Shown here: positions 1 to 8,131 of the stretch, one piece after another | Numbering within the stretch: the first letter of the stretch is position 1 | How the letters are laid out: each line of letters starts with the position of its first letter | From: Ornatilinea apprima | GTDB taxonomy: Bacteria; Chloroflexota; Anaerolineae; Anaerolineales; Anaerolineaceae | NCBI RefSeq assembly: GCF_001306115.1 | Contig: NZ_LGCL01000045.1 | Coordinates: 186,001 to 250,000, forward strand | Direction: 5' to 3' | Length of the DNA stretch: 64,000 nt | Translations under genes and position numbers: made by a program | Notes under the pieces: model-generated | The model's input: only the letters and a program-made list of their open reading frames with translations | Told to the model about the DNA's origin: nothing | Databases searched by the model: none

Positions 1-2
1 AT

Positions 3-2345
3 ATGGCAGATGCTTTGCAGATGGCAAGCGCTGTGTACTCAGCAGCGGGTGTTCATATTGAAGATCTTACAACCTTGATTGCTGAAATGGCAAATGCTGG
101 TATCAAAGGAAGTGATGCAGGGACCAGCCTGAAGCAAATGATGTTGAGCCTGCAAGCTCCTACAGCAAAAGCAGCAAATTTGATGAAAGATCTAGGGATC
201 AATATTTATGATTCTCAAGGCAGTATGTTGCCCATGGAAAAGATAATTGGGCAATTTGCTACCAGCTTGTCTGGCCTTACACAAGAACAGCGCAATGCTG
301 CGCTTGCTACGATATTTGGAAGTGATGCTGTTAGGGCTGCTAATGTGGTTTTGATGAGTGGTGCAGACGCCTTTATTACAATGCGATCAGCAGTATCCAA
401 ACAAGGCGCTGCTGCTAATCTGGCAGCGGCTCAAATGAATGGATTAAGTGGAGCTTTTGAGAACTTACGCAGTGCTGGCGAAACAGCAATGCTGGCAGCA
501 ATAGAGCCTTTTCGAGAAGATATCATCAACCTGACTGGTTCAATTACAGAAACAATTAATACTTTTAGTGAATTGGATGAATCTACTCAAAAGATTATTG
601 TTGGGTTTTTGGCTGCTGCAGCTGCGGCTGGACCAATGTTAATCGTGTTTGGTCAAATGGCCAGTGGTGCAGGTTTCTTAATGACCACGTTGAGCAATTT
701 ACCTGGTTTATTATCTCAGGTGGTTTTTGGATTTCAAGCCATGGCAGTTGGAGCCGGTACAGTGGCTGAAGTGGCAACCATGAGCTTTGGGGGATTTGTA
801 GCTGCTGCTCTACCGGCAATTGCTGCAATTGCAGCTGTTGGAATTGCTTACAAGAAATTGATTGCAGATGTAGTGGCGTCTGGAAAAGAGGCGACAGAAT
901 CTGCATGGTCAGATTTCTTCCAAAAACAAATTGATTCTGGAAAAAGTGCAGTTGAAATTGCCAATGAATACCGAGCTGCTCAACAGCGAGTTCAACAAAC
1001 ACTTGATGAAGCCAATCCAGTTGCACGGATGTTTATCAAAAACCAGGTTGGCCTTATTGACGCATCCAAACAGGCATCTGAGGCGATTTTACTCAGTTCT
1101 TCCTCATATACTGAGTATGCTTCAGCAATGAGTATGGCTGGCTTGGCCAATGAGCGTCTGGCTGAAAGTGAATGGAAGAAAGCTAGAGAGGTCGGTGCTT
1201 CAGCCCTGCAGATTGAGGCTGGGCTTGGACTGAATGAAGATTACCGCGCTATTGTTGAGGCTTTGGGTGAAACAACAAGGCAAACTACTGACCAATTCAG
1301 TGGATATAATGATGAGCTTGGTGAAGCTAATCAGAAAACCGGTGAATTGATTTCAGCTCAATTAAGTTTGCAGGAAGAATTGAAGAATGCTTCGGGTGCA
1401 GATTATGCCAGAATGGCCCTTGATTCGCTGAAAACGAAGATCGAAGAAACCGGGGATCCTACTGGTGCCCTTACAGTTAAATATCAAGAATTGGGAAAAC
1501 AATTTGGCTTGATGAATGATGCTTCAATTGTGGCAGCAGATAACTGGGGCATTGTTAATGCTGCAATAGAAGGTGGAATCATTCCGATTGAAAAAGCAAG
1601 AGACGCCATTAATTATTTCCGGGCAGACGCCGCTGATGGCTCTATCGATATAGATGCATTCCTTCAAAAATTTGCAATATCTCCTGACCAGGTTCAACCA
1701 TTTCTTGAAAGCATTGGTGGGCTTGAAACTGGCGTACAGAATATTACAACCAACCTGGCTTCTTTGGAATCTGAAGGGATTGGTCATGTCAACAATACTG
1801 GTAAGAGCTTTGAAGCGTTGGATACCACGATTCAAAATTCAGCCAACAATGTTCAAACTCAGTTTATTCAACCGGTCACACAGGACTTGAGCACATTGGC
1901 AACGAAGACAATGCCCGGATTGACAGAAAAAATTGCGGCTCACTTCGATTCAATTCGCGATGCAGCAGAAAAAGCAGCAGGAAAGGTTGGCGCTATCCAT
2001 ACTGCTGCAAAAAACCTGAAAGACTGGGCTGATAAAAATACAATTGATATCTTTGTCAATATTCACCAGTCAGGATCTATTCCTTCAATACCTCAACCAT
2101 CAGGCGAAGCTATTGGCGGCTCAGTATTTGCGGGGCGTCCATACATTGTTGGCGAGCGAGGTCCAGAGCCCTTTTTCCCCGCAATCAATGGCCGAATTTT
2201 AAGCAATCAGGAAGCCAGAGAAGCCCTTGCAGGTGGTAGAAGTAGTGGAAATCAATATAACATCACAATTCAGGGTGGAGACGGGGAAGCAACCGCAGTT
2301 CATCTTGTGCGCGAATTGAAACGCCTGGAGGTTCTACATGCTTGA
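3..2345 (+). CDS. Phage tail tape measure protein, TP901 type (5' truncated by window)
   Basis: Tape measure proteins set siphovirus tail length and pass through the tail tube during DNA ejection. The visible 780 residues begin inside the conserved TP901-type core; the motif around residues 30-60 (AGIKGSDAGTSLKQMM) and the following PTAKAANLMKDLGI segment are typical of that family. Hydrophobic Ala/Gly-rich stretches near residues 200-285 could be membrane-inserting segments, and long helical stretches follow. The real N-terminus lies left of the window, so the first ATG is not taken as the start. The C-terminus overlaps the next tail gene by 8 bases, as expected in a tail operon. Base composition is AT-rich compared with the sequence right of 7340. 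Confidence 0.88.
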   Translation: MADALQMASAVYSAAGVHIEDLTTLIAEMANAGIKGSDAGTSLKQMMLSLQAPTAKAANLMKDLGINIYDSQGSMLPMEKIIGQFATSLSGLTQEQRNAALATIFGSDAVRAANVVLMSGADAFITMRSAVSKQGAAANLAAAQMNGLSGAFENLRSAGETAMLAAIEPFREDIINLTGSITETINTFSELDESTQKIIVGFLAAAAAAGPMLIVFGQMASGAGFLMTTLSNLPGLLSQVVFGFQAMAVGAGTVAEVATMSFGGFVAAALPAIAAIAAVGIAYKKLIADVVASGKEATESAWSDFFQKQIDSGKSAVEIANEYRAAQQRVQQTLDEANPVARMFIKNQVGLIDASKQASEAILLSSSSYTEYASAMSMAGLANERLAESEWKKAREVGASALQIEAGLGLNEDYRAIVEALGETTRQTTDQFSGYNDELGEANQKTGELISAQLSLQEELKNASGADYARMALDSLKTKIEETGDPTGALTVKYQELGKQFGLMNDASIVAADNWGIVNAAIEGGIIPIEKARDAINYFRADAADGSIDIDAFLQKFAISPDQVQPFLESIGGLETGVQNITTNLASLESEGIGHVNNTGKSFEALDTTIQNSANNVQTQFIQPVTQDLSTLATKTMPGLTEKIAAHFDSIRDAAEKAAGKVGAIHTAAKNLKDWADKNTIDIFVNIHQSGSIPSIPQPSGEAIGGSVFAGRPYIVGERGPEPFFPAINGRILSNQEAREALAGGRSSGNQYNITIQGGDGEATAVHLVRELKRLEVLHA

Positions 2346-3186
2346 TGTGGTCTGGATAGATCCTTCTGGTGGTTCTACCGATTTGCATAATTGTCAGGAT
2401 CTATTTGTTCTTGAGGGATGCGCCGGCCTGGATATGCCTGAATTTAAATTTGTGACTGATGATTTCCCTACCTCAGATGGTGGTGAAGTCCGAATGGTGA
2501 AAGCGGCCGGTAGGGATGTTCAACTACATTTACTGGTGAAGTGTTCTAGTAGATCATTGCTAAGGGAGAAAATAAGAAGTCTTTCCAGAGTAATGAATCC
2601 CAAATTGGGAAATGGCCGGCTGCGAGTAACTTCTGCGGATGGTAAGCAAAGAGAACTAATTTGCCGCTATGTCCGTGGCCTTGAAGATGAAGATACAGGT
2701 TTTTCCTGGCGAGAAGTAGTATTGGTTTTTCGGGCTTGGAAACCTTTTTGGCAATCCGTAAATGAACGTGCGGCCACTTTCGTTTCAGGCGGTGCTGCCC
2801 CATTCTTTCCAATCTTTCCTTTAGTGTTATCAAATTCAGCAGTGTTTTCTTCACGCAGCTTGGAAAATCAGGGCGATACGGAGTGCTGGCCTGTGTGGAC
2901 AGTGTATGGTCCAGGCGAAAATTTAAAAGTAGTTAACTTCACAACTAATCAGGAATTGGAAGTTGGTATCACGCTTAATCAAGAGGACACTTTAGAGATT
3001 GATACTCGACTGGGATACAAGGCAGTAAAAAAGGGTGATGGCAGTAATCAATTTTTTAGACTTAGCCCCGAGTCCGTTTTATGGCCGTTACAAAGAGGCG
3101 AAAACCAGGTGCAAATTGAATTGAGCAATACCAATGAGTCTAGCAAGGTGATAGTTCATTATGTTGAACGTTTCCTGGCTGCGTAG
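2338..3186 (+). CDS. Phage distal tail (Dit-like) protein
   Basis: 282 residues. Position directly after the tape measure gene, length, and the N-terminal half match the siphovirus distal tail component family, which forms the hub joining the tail tube to the baseplate. A GGAGG sits about six bases before the ATG, and the start overlaps the end of the tape measure gene. The C-terminal half (about 150-280) is beta-rich, as in Dit proteins with a galectin-like second domain. I rely mainly on synteny and overall sequence feel; no catalytic motif is expected. Confidence 0.72.
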   Translation: MLDVVWIDPSGGSTDLHNCQDLFVLEGCAGLDMPEFKFVTDDFPTSDGGEVRMVKAAGRDVQLHLLVKCSSRSLLREKIRSLSRVMNPKLGNGRLRVTSADGKQRELICRYVRGLEDEDTGFSWREVVLVFRAWKPFWQSVNERAATFVSGGAAPFFPIFPLVLSNSAVFSSRSLENQGDTECWPVWTVYGPGENLKVVNFTTNQELEVGITLNQEDTLEIDTRLGYKAVKKGDGSNQFFRLSPESVLWPLQRGENQVQIELSNTNESSKVIVHYVERFLAA

Positions 3187-3192
3187 GTGATT

Positions 3193-4308
3193 ATGGCTAA
3201 TTATGAATTATTTGTTCTTGATAATACTGGTCAAAGAGTGGGGCAGATTGATGGTTTTACTCGATTAGATCTTGTTATTCGGTTTAATGATATTGGAAAG
3301 TTTTTGTTGACACTGCCGGCTGAAAGCGAATTCTCGAATCTCATCACATGGAAGGGCGGAATTGAAGTTCGAAGAAATGGAAGTCACCTGATAACAGGTC
3401 TAGTAAGACATTTTGAAAGAAATCAAGATGACTCAAGGAATGAGCTGATGGTAGGCGGGCCTGACGAAAATGCGTTTCTTTCAGACCGCATAGTCTATCC
3501 GGCACCAGATGGAAATTTTATAAGCCAGGCGCATGATTCTGCATCAGGTCCGCTGGAAACAGTTTTAAAACATTTTGTTACTAATAATCTTGGGCCAGGA
3601 GCGCTACCAACCCGCCAAATACTGAGCATCCAGGTGGATTTGGCGAGGGGGAATTATGTTGAAAGAAACGGACGGTTTCAGAATCTTCTTGAGCTATTAC
3701 AGGAAACCGTTCTTCAAAGTGGTACAGAATTGGGTTTTCAGGTGAGAAATCGAGTTTTTGAAGTGTTTTTACCATCGGATAAACGAGGTGAGGTTGTCTT
3801 TTCACTTGGTCTTGGTACGATGCTTGAATTTGATTACACCCTTGAATCTGCGAAAGCTAATGCGGTCATTTGTGGTGCATCAGGTGAATTAACTTCTAGA
3901 ATTGTGCGAGAGGTTTCTTGGAATCAGAGTGTTAATCAGTTTGGCAGAATAGAAAGTTTTCGAGATCGCCGAGATACGGATCAGGAAGATGAAATTCATC
4001 AAACATTAACTGAGGAACTTGTAAAAAACTCCGAACGATTTTCACTGCAATTTAGAGTTGCTGAATTAGAAGGATTGAAAGCGTTTGATCATTGGAATAT
4101 TGGAGATCTAGTTACTGTGATGATTGATGGGCAACGGATTGAGCAGGCAATCCGGGAAATTCATGTCAAAGTAGATCAGAAAAATGGTGAAACAATCATT
4201 CCAGTAGTAGGTACACCTGGTATGGGCGCGGTCAATTTTATGAGTGGGCTTTTTGAACGGATGCGAGATATTCGCCGGCGAGTTGATCACCTGGAGGTGA
4301 TAGTATGA
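3193..4308 (+). CDS. Siphovirus Gp37-like (ReqiPepy6 type) tail/baseplate protein
   Basis: About 371 residues. The sequence opens with YELFVLDNTGQRVGQIDGF and a run of beta strands, and later has the pattern of the Gp37-like family of siphovirus tail-associated proteins that follow the distal tail protein. These are thought to be baseplate or tail-spike hub components. An in-frame GTG six bases upstream could also start the protein; I prefer the ATG because AGG precedes it at a workable distance. The 3' end overlaps the next gene by four bases, so the tail genes are probably translationally coupled. Confidence 0.68.
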   Translation: MANYELFVLDNTGQRVGQIDGFTRLDLVIRFNDIGKFLLTLPAESEFSNLITWKGGIEVRRNGSHLITGLVRHFERNQDDSRNELMVGGPDENAFLSDRIVYPAPDGNFISQAHDSASGPLETVLKHFVTNNLGPGALPTRQILSIQVDLARGNYVERNGRFQNLLELLQETVLQSGTELGFQVRNRVFEVFLPSDKRGEVVFSLGLGTMLEFDYTLESAKANAVICGASGELTSRIVREVSWNQSVNQFGRIESFRDRRDTDQEDEIHQTLTEELVKNSERFSLQFRVAELEGLKAFDHWNIGDLVTVMIDGQRIEQAIREIHVKVDQKNGETIIPVVGTPGMGAVNFMSGLFERMRDIRRRVDHLEVIV

Positions 4309-5144
4309 CTAAGCGTTTCTTCCCTTTTGATGGAGTGCCATTGTATGAATCTGACTGGTCCAGTATGGCGCGATATTGGCGAGATTCCGGGGTGATTTCT
4401 GGAGTCTTGAATGAACTTGAAGTTTATGCAGATAGCACAGGAATGCAGGTAAAAGTAAAATCAGGTCGAGCTTGGCTGCAGGGTCATTTTTTTGAATCCG
4501 ATTCTGAAGAAGTCTTGTCAATTTCTTCAGCAGATCCAACTTTGACTCGAATTGATAGAGTTGTACTAAGGCTGGATTGGACTTTGAACAGCATTGATTT
4601 CCTGGTGCTTGAAGGTACTCCAGCCGCCAGCCCAACTGCTTCTGATTTGTCTCAAACTTCATCAATATGGGAAATTCCTTTAGCCAAAATCACTGTAAGT
4701 GGTGGAACAAACACCGTTAATTCAGGAGATATTATAGATGAACGTGTTCTGTCGAGGTCTGTGGAAGAAATCAAATCTGAACTAGAATCCATCAAGTATT
4801 TTGGGTTGACCGTGGCCTTGGGAGATGGGGTCTTGCCTGTTCCCATAAACTCTTATCTGGGCTGGGTAGAAATACCATTTTCTTGCACAATTCAGAGTGT
4901 TAGACTTTGGTCTGATGTAGCTGGATCAATCACAATTGATATTAGGAAGGCTTCCAGTTTGGGTGGATCATGGGCTTCTATTTGTGGTGGTTCAAAAGCG
5001 GTAATTTCGAGTTCTACCATTGCTACTCCAAATATTGCTGCATGGACAAAGTTACTGAATGCGGGTGATTGGATTTCATTCTTTCCTGAATCAGTTACTA
5101 ATATTAAAAAACTAATGCTTTCAATTCGCGGGATTAAAAACTAA
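4305..5144 (+). CDS. Phage minor tail / baseplate protein
   Basis: 279 residues, start overlapping the preceding stop. The N-terminal half contains a segment around residues 45-70 (VKVKSGRAWLQGHFFESDS) followed by a beta-rich section and TRIDRVVLRLDW. This pattern is common in minor tail proteins encoded behind Gp37-like genes in actinophage-type siphoviruses. The C-terminal part is beta-rich and may be a receptor-binding region. It overlaps the next start by one base. The function is inferred from order and repeated family pattern, not from a catalytic motif. Confidence 0.55.
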   Translation: MTKRFFPFDGVPLYESDWSSMARYWRDSGVISGVLNELEVYADSTGMQVKVKSGRAWLQGHFFESDSEEVLSISSADPTLTRIDRVVLRLDWTLNSIDFLVLEGTPAASPTASDLSQTSSIWEIPLAKITVSGGTNTVNSGDIIDERVLSRSVEEIKSELESIKYFGLTVALGDGVLPVPINSYLGWVEIPFSCTIQSVRLWSDVAGSITIDIRKASSLGGSWASICGGSKAVISSSTIATPNIAAWTKLLNAGDWISFFPESVTNIKKLMLSIRGIKN

Positions 5145-5770
5145 TGGCAATTGATATTGTTCTTCTTGATACACGCTCATCAGGTACGACTGGCACATGG
5201 TCTTTGACTGTAAACGTACCGACAGGTAAGACGCCAGCTTGCCTTCTTCTATTTCTCTTTAACAAAAGTGGATTGGGTGCATTAAACTATGTAAGGATTG
5301 GAAGCGTCACACCGACCACAATCCATTATTACTCCGCGAATAATGTTGGGTTTGGTGTTTATGCCCGAAAAGACCTTACGCCGGGCGATTACCTGGTTGA
5401 AGTCAACGGAACTGGTGAAAATCGGGGTATCATTCTTGGCGTTTGGGAAACGATAGGATGGAATACAAATGCTGCTAGTCAATACACGAGCGTATTGCCT
5501 AACCCCGGAAACCTTTCTTTCAATCCGACTTTGGCTGCAGGACTTCTATTTCTAGAATTCTACAAACAAAACTCTGGCACCAACAACCTGGCAACTGCTA
5601 GCCAAACAGTTCTCTCTCACCTGACTGGTACCAGTTATGAAGGTGGTGCTGTGTATAAGAAAGGGGTGGGACCTTACACATGGACTACCTATGTTTATGA
5701 AGAATACCTTTTTGGACTCGAATTTCTTCCCGTGCCGGCCGGCAATTTTCAACCTATTTGGATTGTTTAG
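5144..5770 (+). CDS. Putative phage tail-associated protein
   Basis: 208 residues, beginning with a stop-start overlap (TAATG). It is rich in Gly, Thr, Ser and aromatic residues and predicted to be mostly beta strand, without a signal peptide or membrane segment. I do not recognise a family. Its place at the end of the tail operon makes a fibre, receptor-binding or accessory tail role likely, but that is inference only. Confidence 0.45.
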   Translation: MAIDIVLLDTRSSGTTGTWSLTVNVPTGKTPACLLLFLFNKSGLGALNYVRIGSVTPTTIHYYSANNVGFGVYARKDLTPGDYLVEVNGTGENRGIILGVWETIGWNTNAASQYTSVLPNPGNLSFNPTLAAGLLFLEFYKQNSGTNNLATASQTVLSHLTGTSYEGGAVYKKGVGPYTWTTYVYEEYLFGLEFLPVPAGNFQPIWIV

Positions 5771-5779
5771 GAGATAAAA

Positions 5780-6151
5780 ATGGCAAAACTATTAGGTTCT
5801 GAGTATGAAAAACTCAGCCAACTATCTCAGAATGGAGAATTCCTGGGCGTCATCAAAATTGCTTTGGTGAAAGCGGTTCGCGAAAAACTAACTTGGACCG
5901 TGAAGAGCGGTCAATTTCAGAGTGAAGAGCAGAAAACTCAACAGCAAATGTACGCAAAAGTCACACTTAATGATCTAGATAATCAGGCTCGGCGCTGGGC
6001 AAACGTATTGGCCTCCTGGGATGAATATATCAGCACGGTTGATTGTGAAGAGGATCTTGATGGAAGCCTGGCATTTTCCAATTTCAATGAAAATGGCGCC
6101 TTGGATTACACGATCAGAACTTCACTTTGGGGAGTGTTGAGTAATTTATAA
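5780..6151 (+). CDS. Small phage protein of unknown function
   Basis: 123 residues, mainly helical, preceded by GGAG. It contains a long charged helix (about residues 15-60) and a Trp-containing segment near 75-85. No family is recognised. It is the last rightward phage gene; its stop overlaps the stop of the leftward integrase by six bases. A position at the end of the tail module would fit a tail-fibre chaperone, but nothing in the sequence proves this. Confidence 0.45.
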   Translation: MAKLLGSEYEKLSQLSQNGEFLGVIKIALVKAVREKLTWTVKSGQFQSEEQKTQQQMYAKVTLNDLDNQARRWANVLASWDEYISTVDCEEDLDGSLAFSNFNENGALDYTIRTSLWGVLSNL

Positions 6152-7075
6152 TCGCCAGTTATCTGCAGGAGATGCTCGCTGGTGAGCAGCTTTTACATCA
6201 AAGTCTGCAATTGCCAGGTAATGCTGGACCATTGAAAGTGAACTGTGTCCAAGCATTCTTTGAAGAGTGAAAATATCTCCAGAATTTCTTAAATACTGTA
6301 TCGCAAACGTGTGCCTGAATCGATGCGGGTGCACGTTTTTTACACCTGCTCTCTTTCCAATATTCACCAAAAAATGGCGTATGGAGTTTTTATTCATAGG
6401 CACACCGGTTGAAGATAAGAAAACCGGGTCAGTTGGCTTTGCATCTTTTCGAGTAGAAAGATATTTCCAAACTGCTTTTAGAGATGAATTTCCAAGGAAT
6501 ACCACTCTGGATTTTGTTTTTCTACCAGTGCTGAAAGGTTTAACAAACACTTCTCCATTCTCAAGGTTGATGTCTTGAATACTTAGCCTCGCGAGCTCTG
6601 AAACTCTAAGGCCGGTATCGAGAAGCATAAGAATAATAGCTTGATCTCGTTGAGAAGTTGGCCGTGGCATTGTAAATTTCTTTCTGTTTTTTGTTACTGC
6701 CAGACTTGTGCGGCTGCAAGCATTTAATAATTTCCGGATCTCTCCTTCAGAAAACGGAGTGATTTCTGCAGGCTTATATTTTGGCCGGGCCAGGTCATTG
6801 TCTACTCTAGGAAGTTGCAGATCAGTATTCATCCAGCGATTGAATGTGCGAATTGCTTTCCAATGATTTTCGATTGTGGAGGGAGAAAGATTTTGATCCT
6901 GTAAACCTATCAGAAAGAATCTTAATTGATTGCGGTTCATTTCACCTAATTCAATATCCCCAATAGCTTTGACTAGATTATTCAAGCAGTATGAATAGAG
7001 CTCAACGGTTGAAATGGCATACCCTTCTGCACGCAAGAAGATCTCAAATCCCTTAATGGCTTTCGATAACTCCAT
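6146..7075 (-). CDS. Tyrosine recombinase / phage integrase
   Basis: 309 residues from the ATG; an in-frame TTG lies four codons upstream but overlaps the GGAGG ribosome site, so the ATG is preferred. The N-terminal SAM-like core-binding domain covers about residues 1-95. The catalytic domain shows the first Arg in DTGLRVSELARLS, then HPHRFRHTFA (HxxR), a later GHSS and the nucleophilic Tyr in VQHYLAIA. The enzyme should integrate and excise the prophage by site-specific recombination. It lies at the prophage end, about 135 bases from the 3' end of tRNA-Pro(GGG), the usual arrangement for tRNA-targeting integrases. A chromosomal Xer role is less likely given this context. Confidence 0.85.
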   Translation of the reverse strand: MELSKAIKGFEIFLRAEGYAISTVELYSYCLNNLVKAIGDIELGEMNRNQLRFFLIGLQDQNLSPSTIENHWKAIRTFNRWMNTDLQLPRVDNDLARPKYKPAEITPFSEGEIRKLLNACSRTSLAVTKNRKKFTMPRPTSQRDQAIILMLLDTGLRVSELARLSIQDINLENGEVFVKPFSTGRKTKSRVVFLGNSSLKAVWKYLSTRKDAKPTDPVFLSSTGVPMNKNSIRHFLVNIGKRAGVKNVHPHRFRHTFAIQYLRNSGDIFTLQRMLGHSSLSMVQHYLAIADFDVKAAHQRASPADNWRL

Positions 7076-7153
7076 TTTGACCTCCAATCTCAGACCCTTT
7101 TGGGGCTAAAATGTTATGGGTCTCTGGTAATAAGCGATTTTTTGAATCATAAA

Positions 7154-7202
7154 ACCACAGACCTCTTACAGGCTTTTTCATTGACTGTAAGAGGTCTGTG
7201 GT
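7154..7202 (-). terminator. 18-bp perfect hairpin after tRNA-Pro(GGG)
   Basis: A perfect inverted repeat with arms 7154-7171 and 7185-7202 and a 13-base loop. Read leftwards it is followed by TTTT, so it fits an intrinsic terminator for the tRNA transcript. It also shields the integrase gene from read-through. If the prophage entered at the tRNA 3' end, this hairpin is prophage-borne. Confidence 0.7.
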
Positions 7203-7211
7203 CTTGTAAGG

Positions 7212-7287
7212 TCGGGGCGAGAGGATTCGAACCTCCGGCCTCTTGCACCCCATGCAAGCGCGCTAAACCGGACTGCGCCACGCCCCG
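7212..7287 (-). tRNA. tRNA-Pro (anticodon GGG)
   Basis: A full cloverleaf can be folded: acceptor CGGGGCG / CGCCCCG with discriminator A, D-arm with GCGCAG, anticodon stem CTTGC / GCAAG around loop ATGGGGT (anticodon GGG), and T-arm GGAGG TTCGAAT CCTCT. CCA is not fully encoded. The 3' end faces the prophage integrase, so this gene is a plausible integration target. Confidence 0.93.
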
Positions 7288-7310
7288 ACATATTCGTTTG
7301 AACGCTGGCT

Positions 7311-7339
7311 ATTATAGCTTCATCCAGTGGATTTGACAA
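7311..7339 (-). promoter_or_regulatory. sigma70-like promoter for tRNA-Pro(GGG)
   Basis: On the leftward strand TTGTCA (7334-7339) and TATAAT (7311-7316) are separated by 17 bases, placing the transcription start about 15 bases before the mature tRNA. Confidence 0.7.
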
Positions 7340-7360
7340 CCCTTTTTGTTCATTTTATTT

Positions 7361-8131
7361 TCAGGTTGGTTGGGCGAGGGCGTAAAAGGTGGGCAGGTAT
7401 AGCACGCGCCGGTTATTCTGTTCGGCAAGGCGGGCGGCGGTGAGCAGTTCATCCAGGCGGCGGGCGGGGAGAAGGGGCGCCAGATCCTGGCGCAAGACTT
7501 GCTCTTCGGTGGGGTCTATTGAGCTGGCGGCTGGGTGCTGCCACTCTCCACCGAGGATGCCGCTATGGATGGTTGTGAAACCGGCTTGCTGGAAAAGGGA
7601 GACAAGGCGGCGGCCGGTGAGCGGATCGGCGCCCTGGGCGCGCAGGGCGAGGGTTTGCAGGCGTCCCAGCTCGTCGAGAGGCGGCGGGTAGTCCACGCGC
7701 CCGCCGTAATCGGGTTCGGCGAAGGCCATTACCCAGCCGCCGGGGCGGGCAACGCGGCGCATTTCGCGCAGAGCGGCTTGCGGGTCGTCCAGCCAGAGCA
7801 GCAGGTAATGGCAGCAGACCAGGTCAAACGCAGCGCAGGCAAATGGAAGCTCGTATCCATCTGCCTGCACGTTGGCGATTGAAGCGTTGTGCTGGCCCGC
7901 GAGGCGCAGGAAAGGGCGGTTGAGATCCACGCCCACGCGCAGGGCGCCGGGCGGGAGAGGTAAATCGTTGAGCAGCGCGCCGGTTCCGCTGCCGACTTCT
8001 AAACAGCGCGGATTGGCAGGGAGAGAGACGCGCTGCAGTAGATAGCGGCGCAAGTCACGCGTCCAGACGGCTTGCCGGGTGAATCGCTGGTGCCAACCGT
8101 CCGGGGTTAAGGGTTCGTCAGGCGCGGGCAT
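7361..8131 (-). CDS. Class I SAM-dependent methyltransferase
   Basis: 256 residues. Motif I CLEVGSGTGALL lies at about residues 43-54, followed by an acidic residue at the end of strand 2 (GVDLN) and the FDLVCCHYLLLWLDD segment typical of Methyltransf_11-type enzymes. The substrate is not evident. It is the last gene of a leftward operon and overlaps the preceding gene by 14 bases, so it is probably co-translated with the radical SAM pair. Methylation of a modified peptide or of a cofactor are both possible; this is inference from context only. Confidence 0.82.
   Translation of the reverse strand: MPAPDEPLTPDGWHQRFTRQAVWTRDLRRYLLQRVSLPANPRCLEVGSGTGALLNDLPLPPGALRVGVDLNRPFLRLAGQHNASIANVQADGYELPFACAAFDLVCCHYLLLWLDDPQAALREMRRVARPGGWVMAFAEPDYGGRVDYPPPLDELGRLQTLALRAQGADPLTGRRLVSLFQQAGFTTIHSGILGGEWQHPAASSIDPTEEQVLRQDLAPLLPARRLDELLTAARLAEQNNRRVLYLPTFYALAQPT

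Noticed and set aside
6146..7075. Chromosomal XerC/XerD
   Set aside because: Placed at a prophage end beside a tRNA, AT-rich like the phage genes; an integrase explains it better.
7053..7336. Short frames on both strands across tRNA-Pro(GGG) with GARGFEPPASCTPC-like residues
   Set aside because: These are read-through of a tRNA gene; the residues are the usual false translation of its antisense strand.
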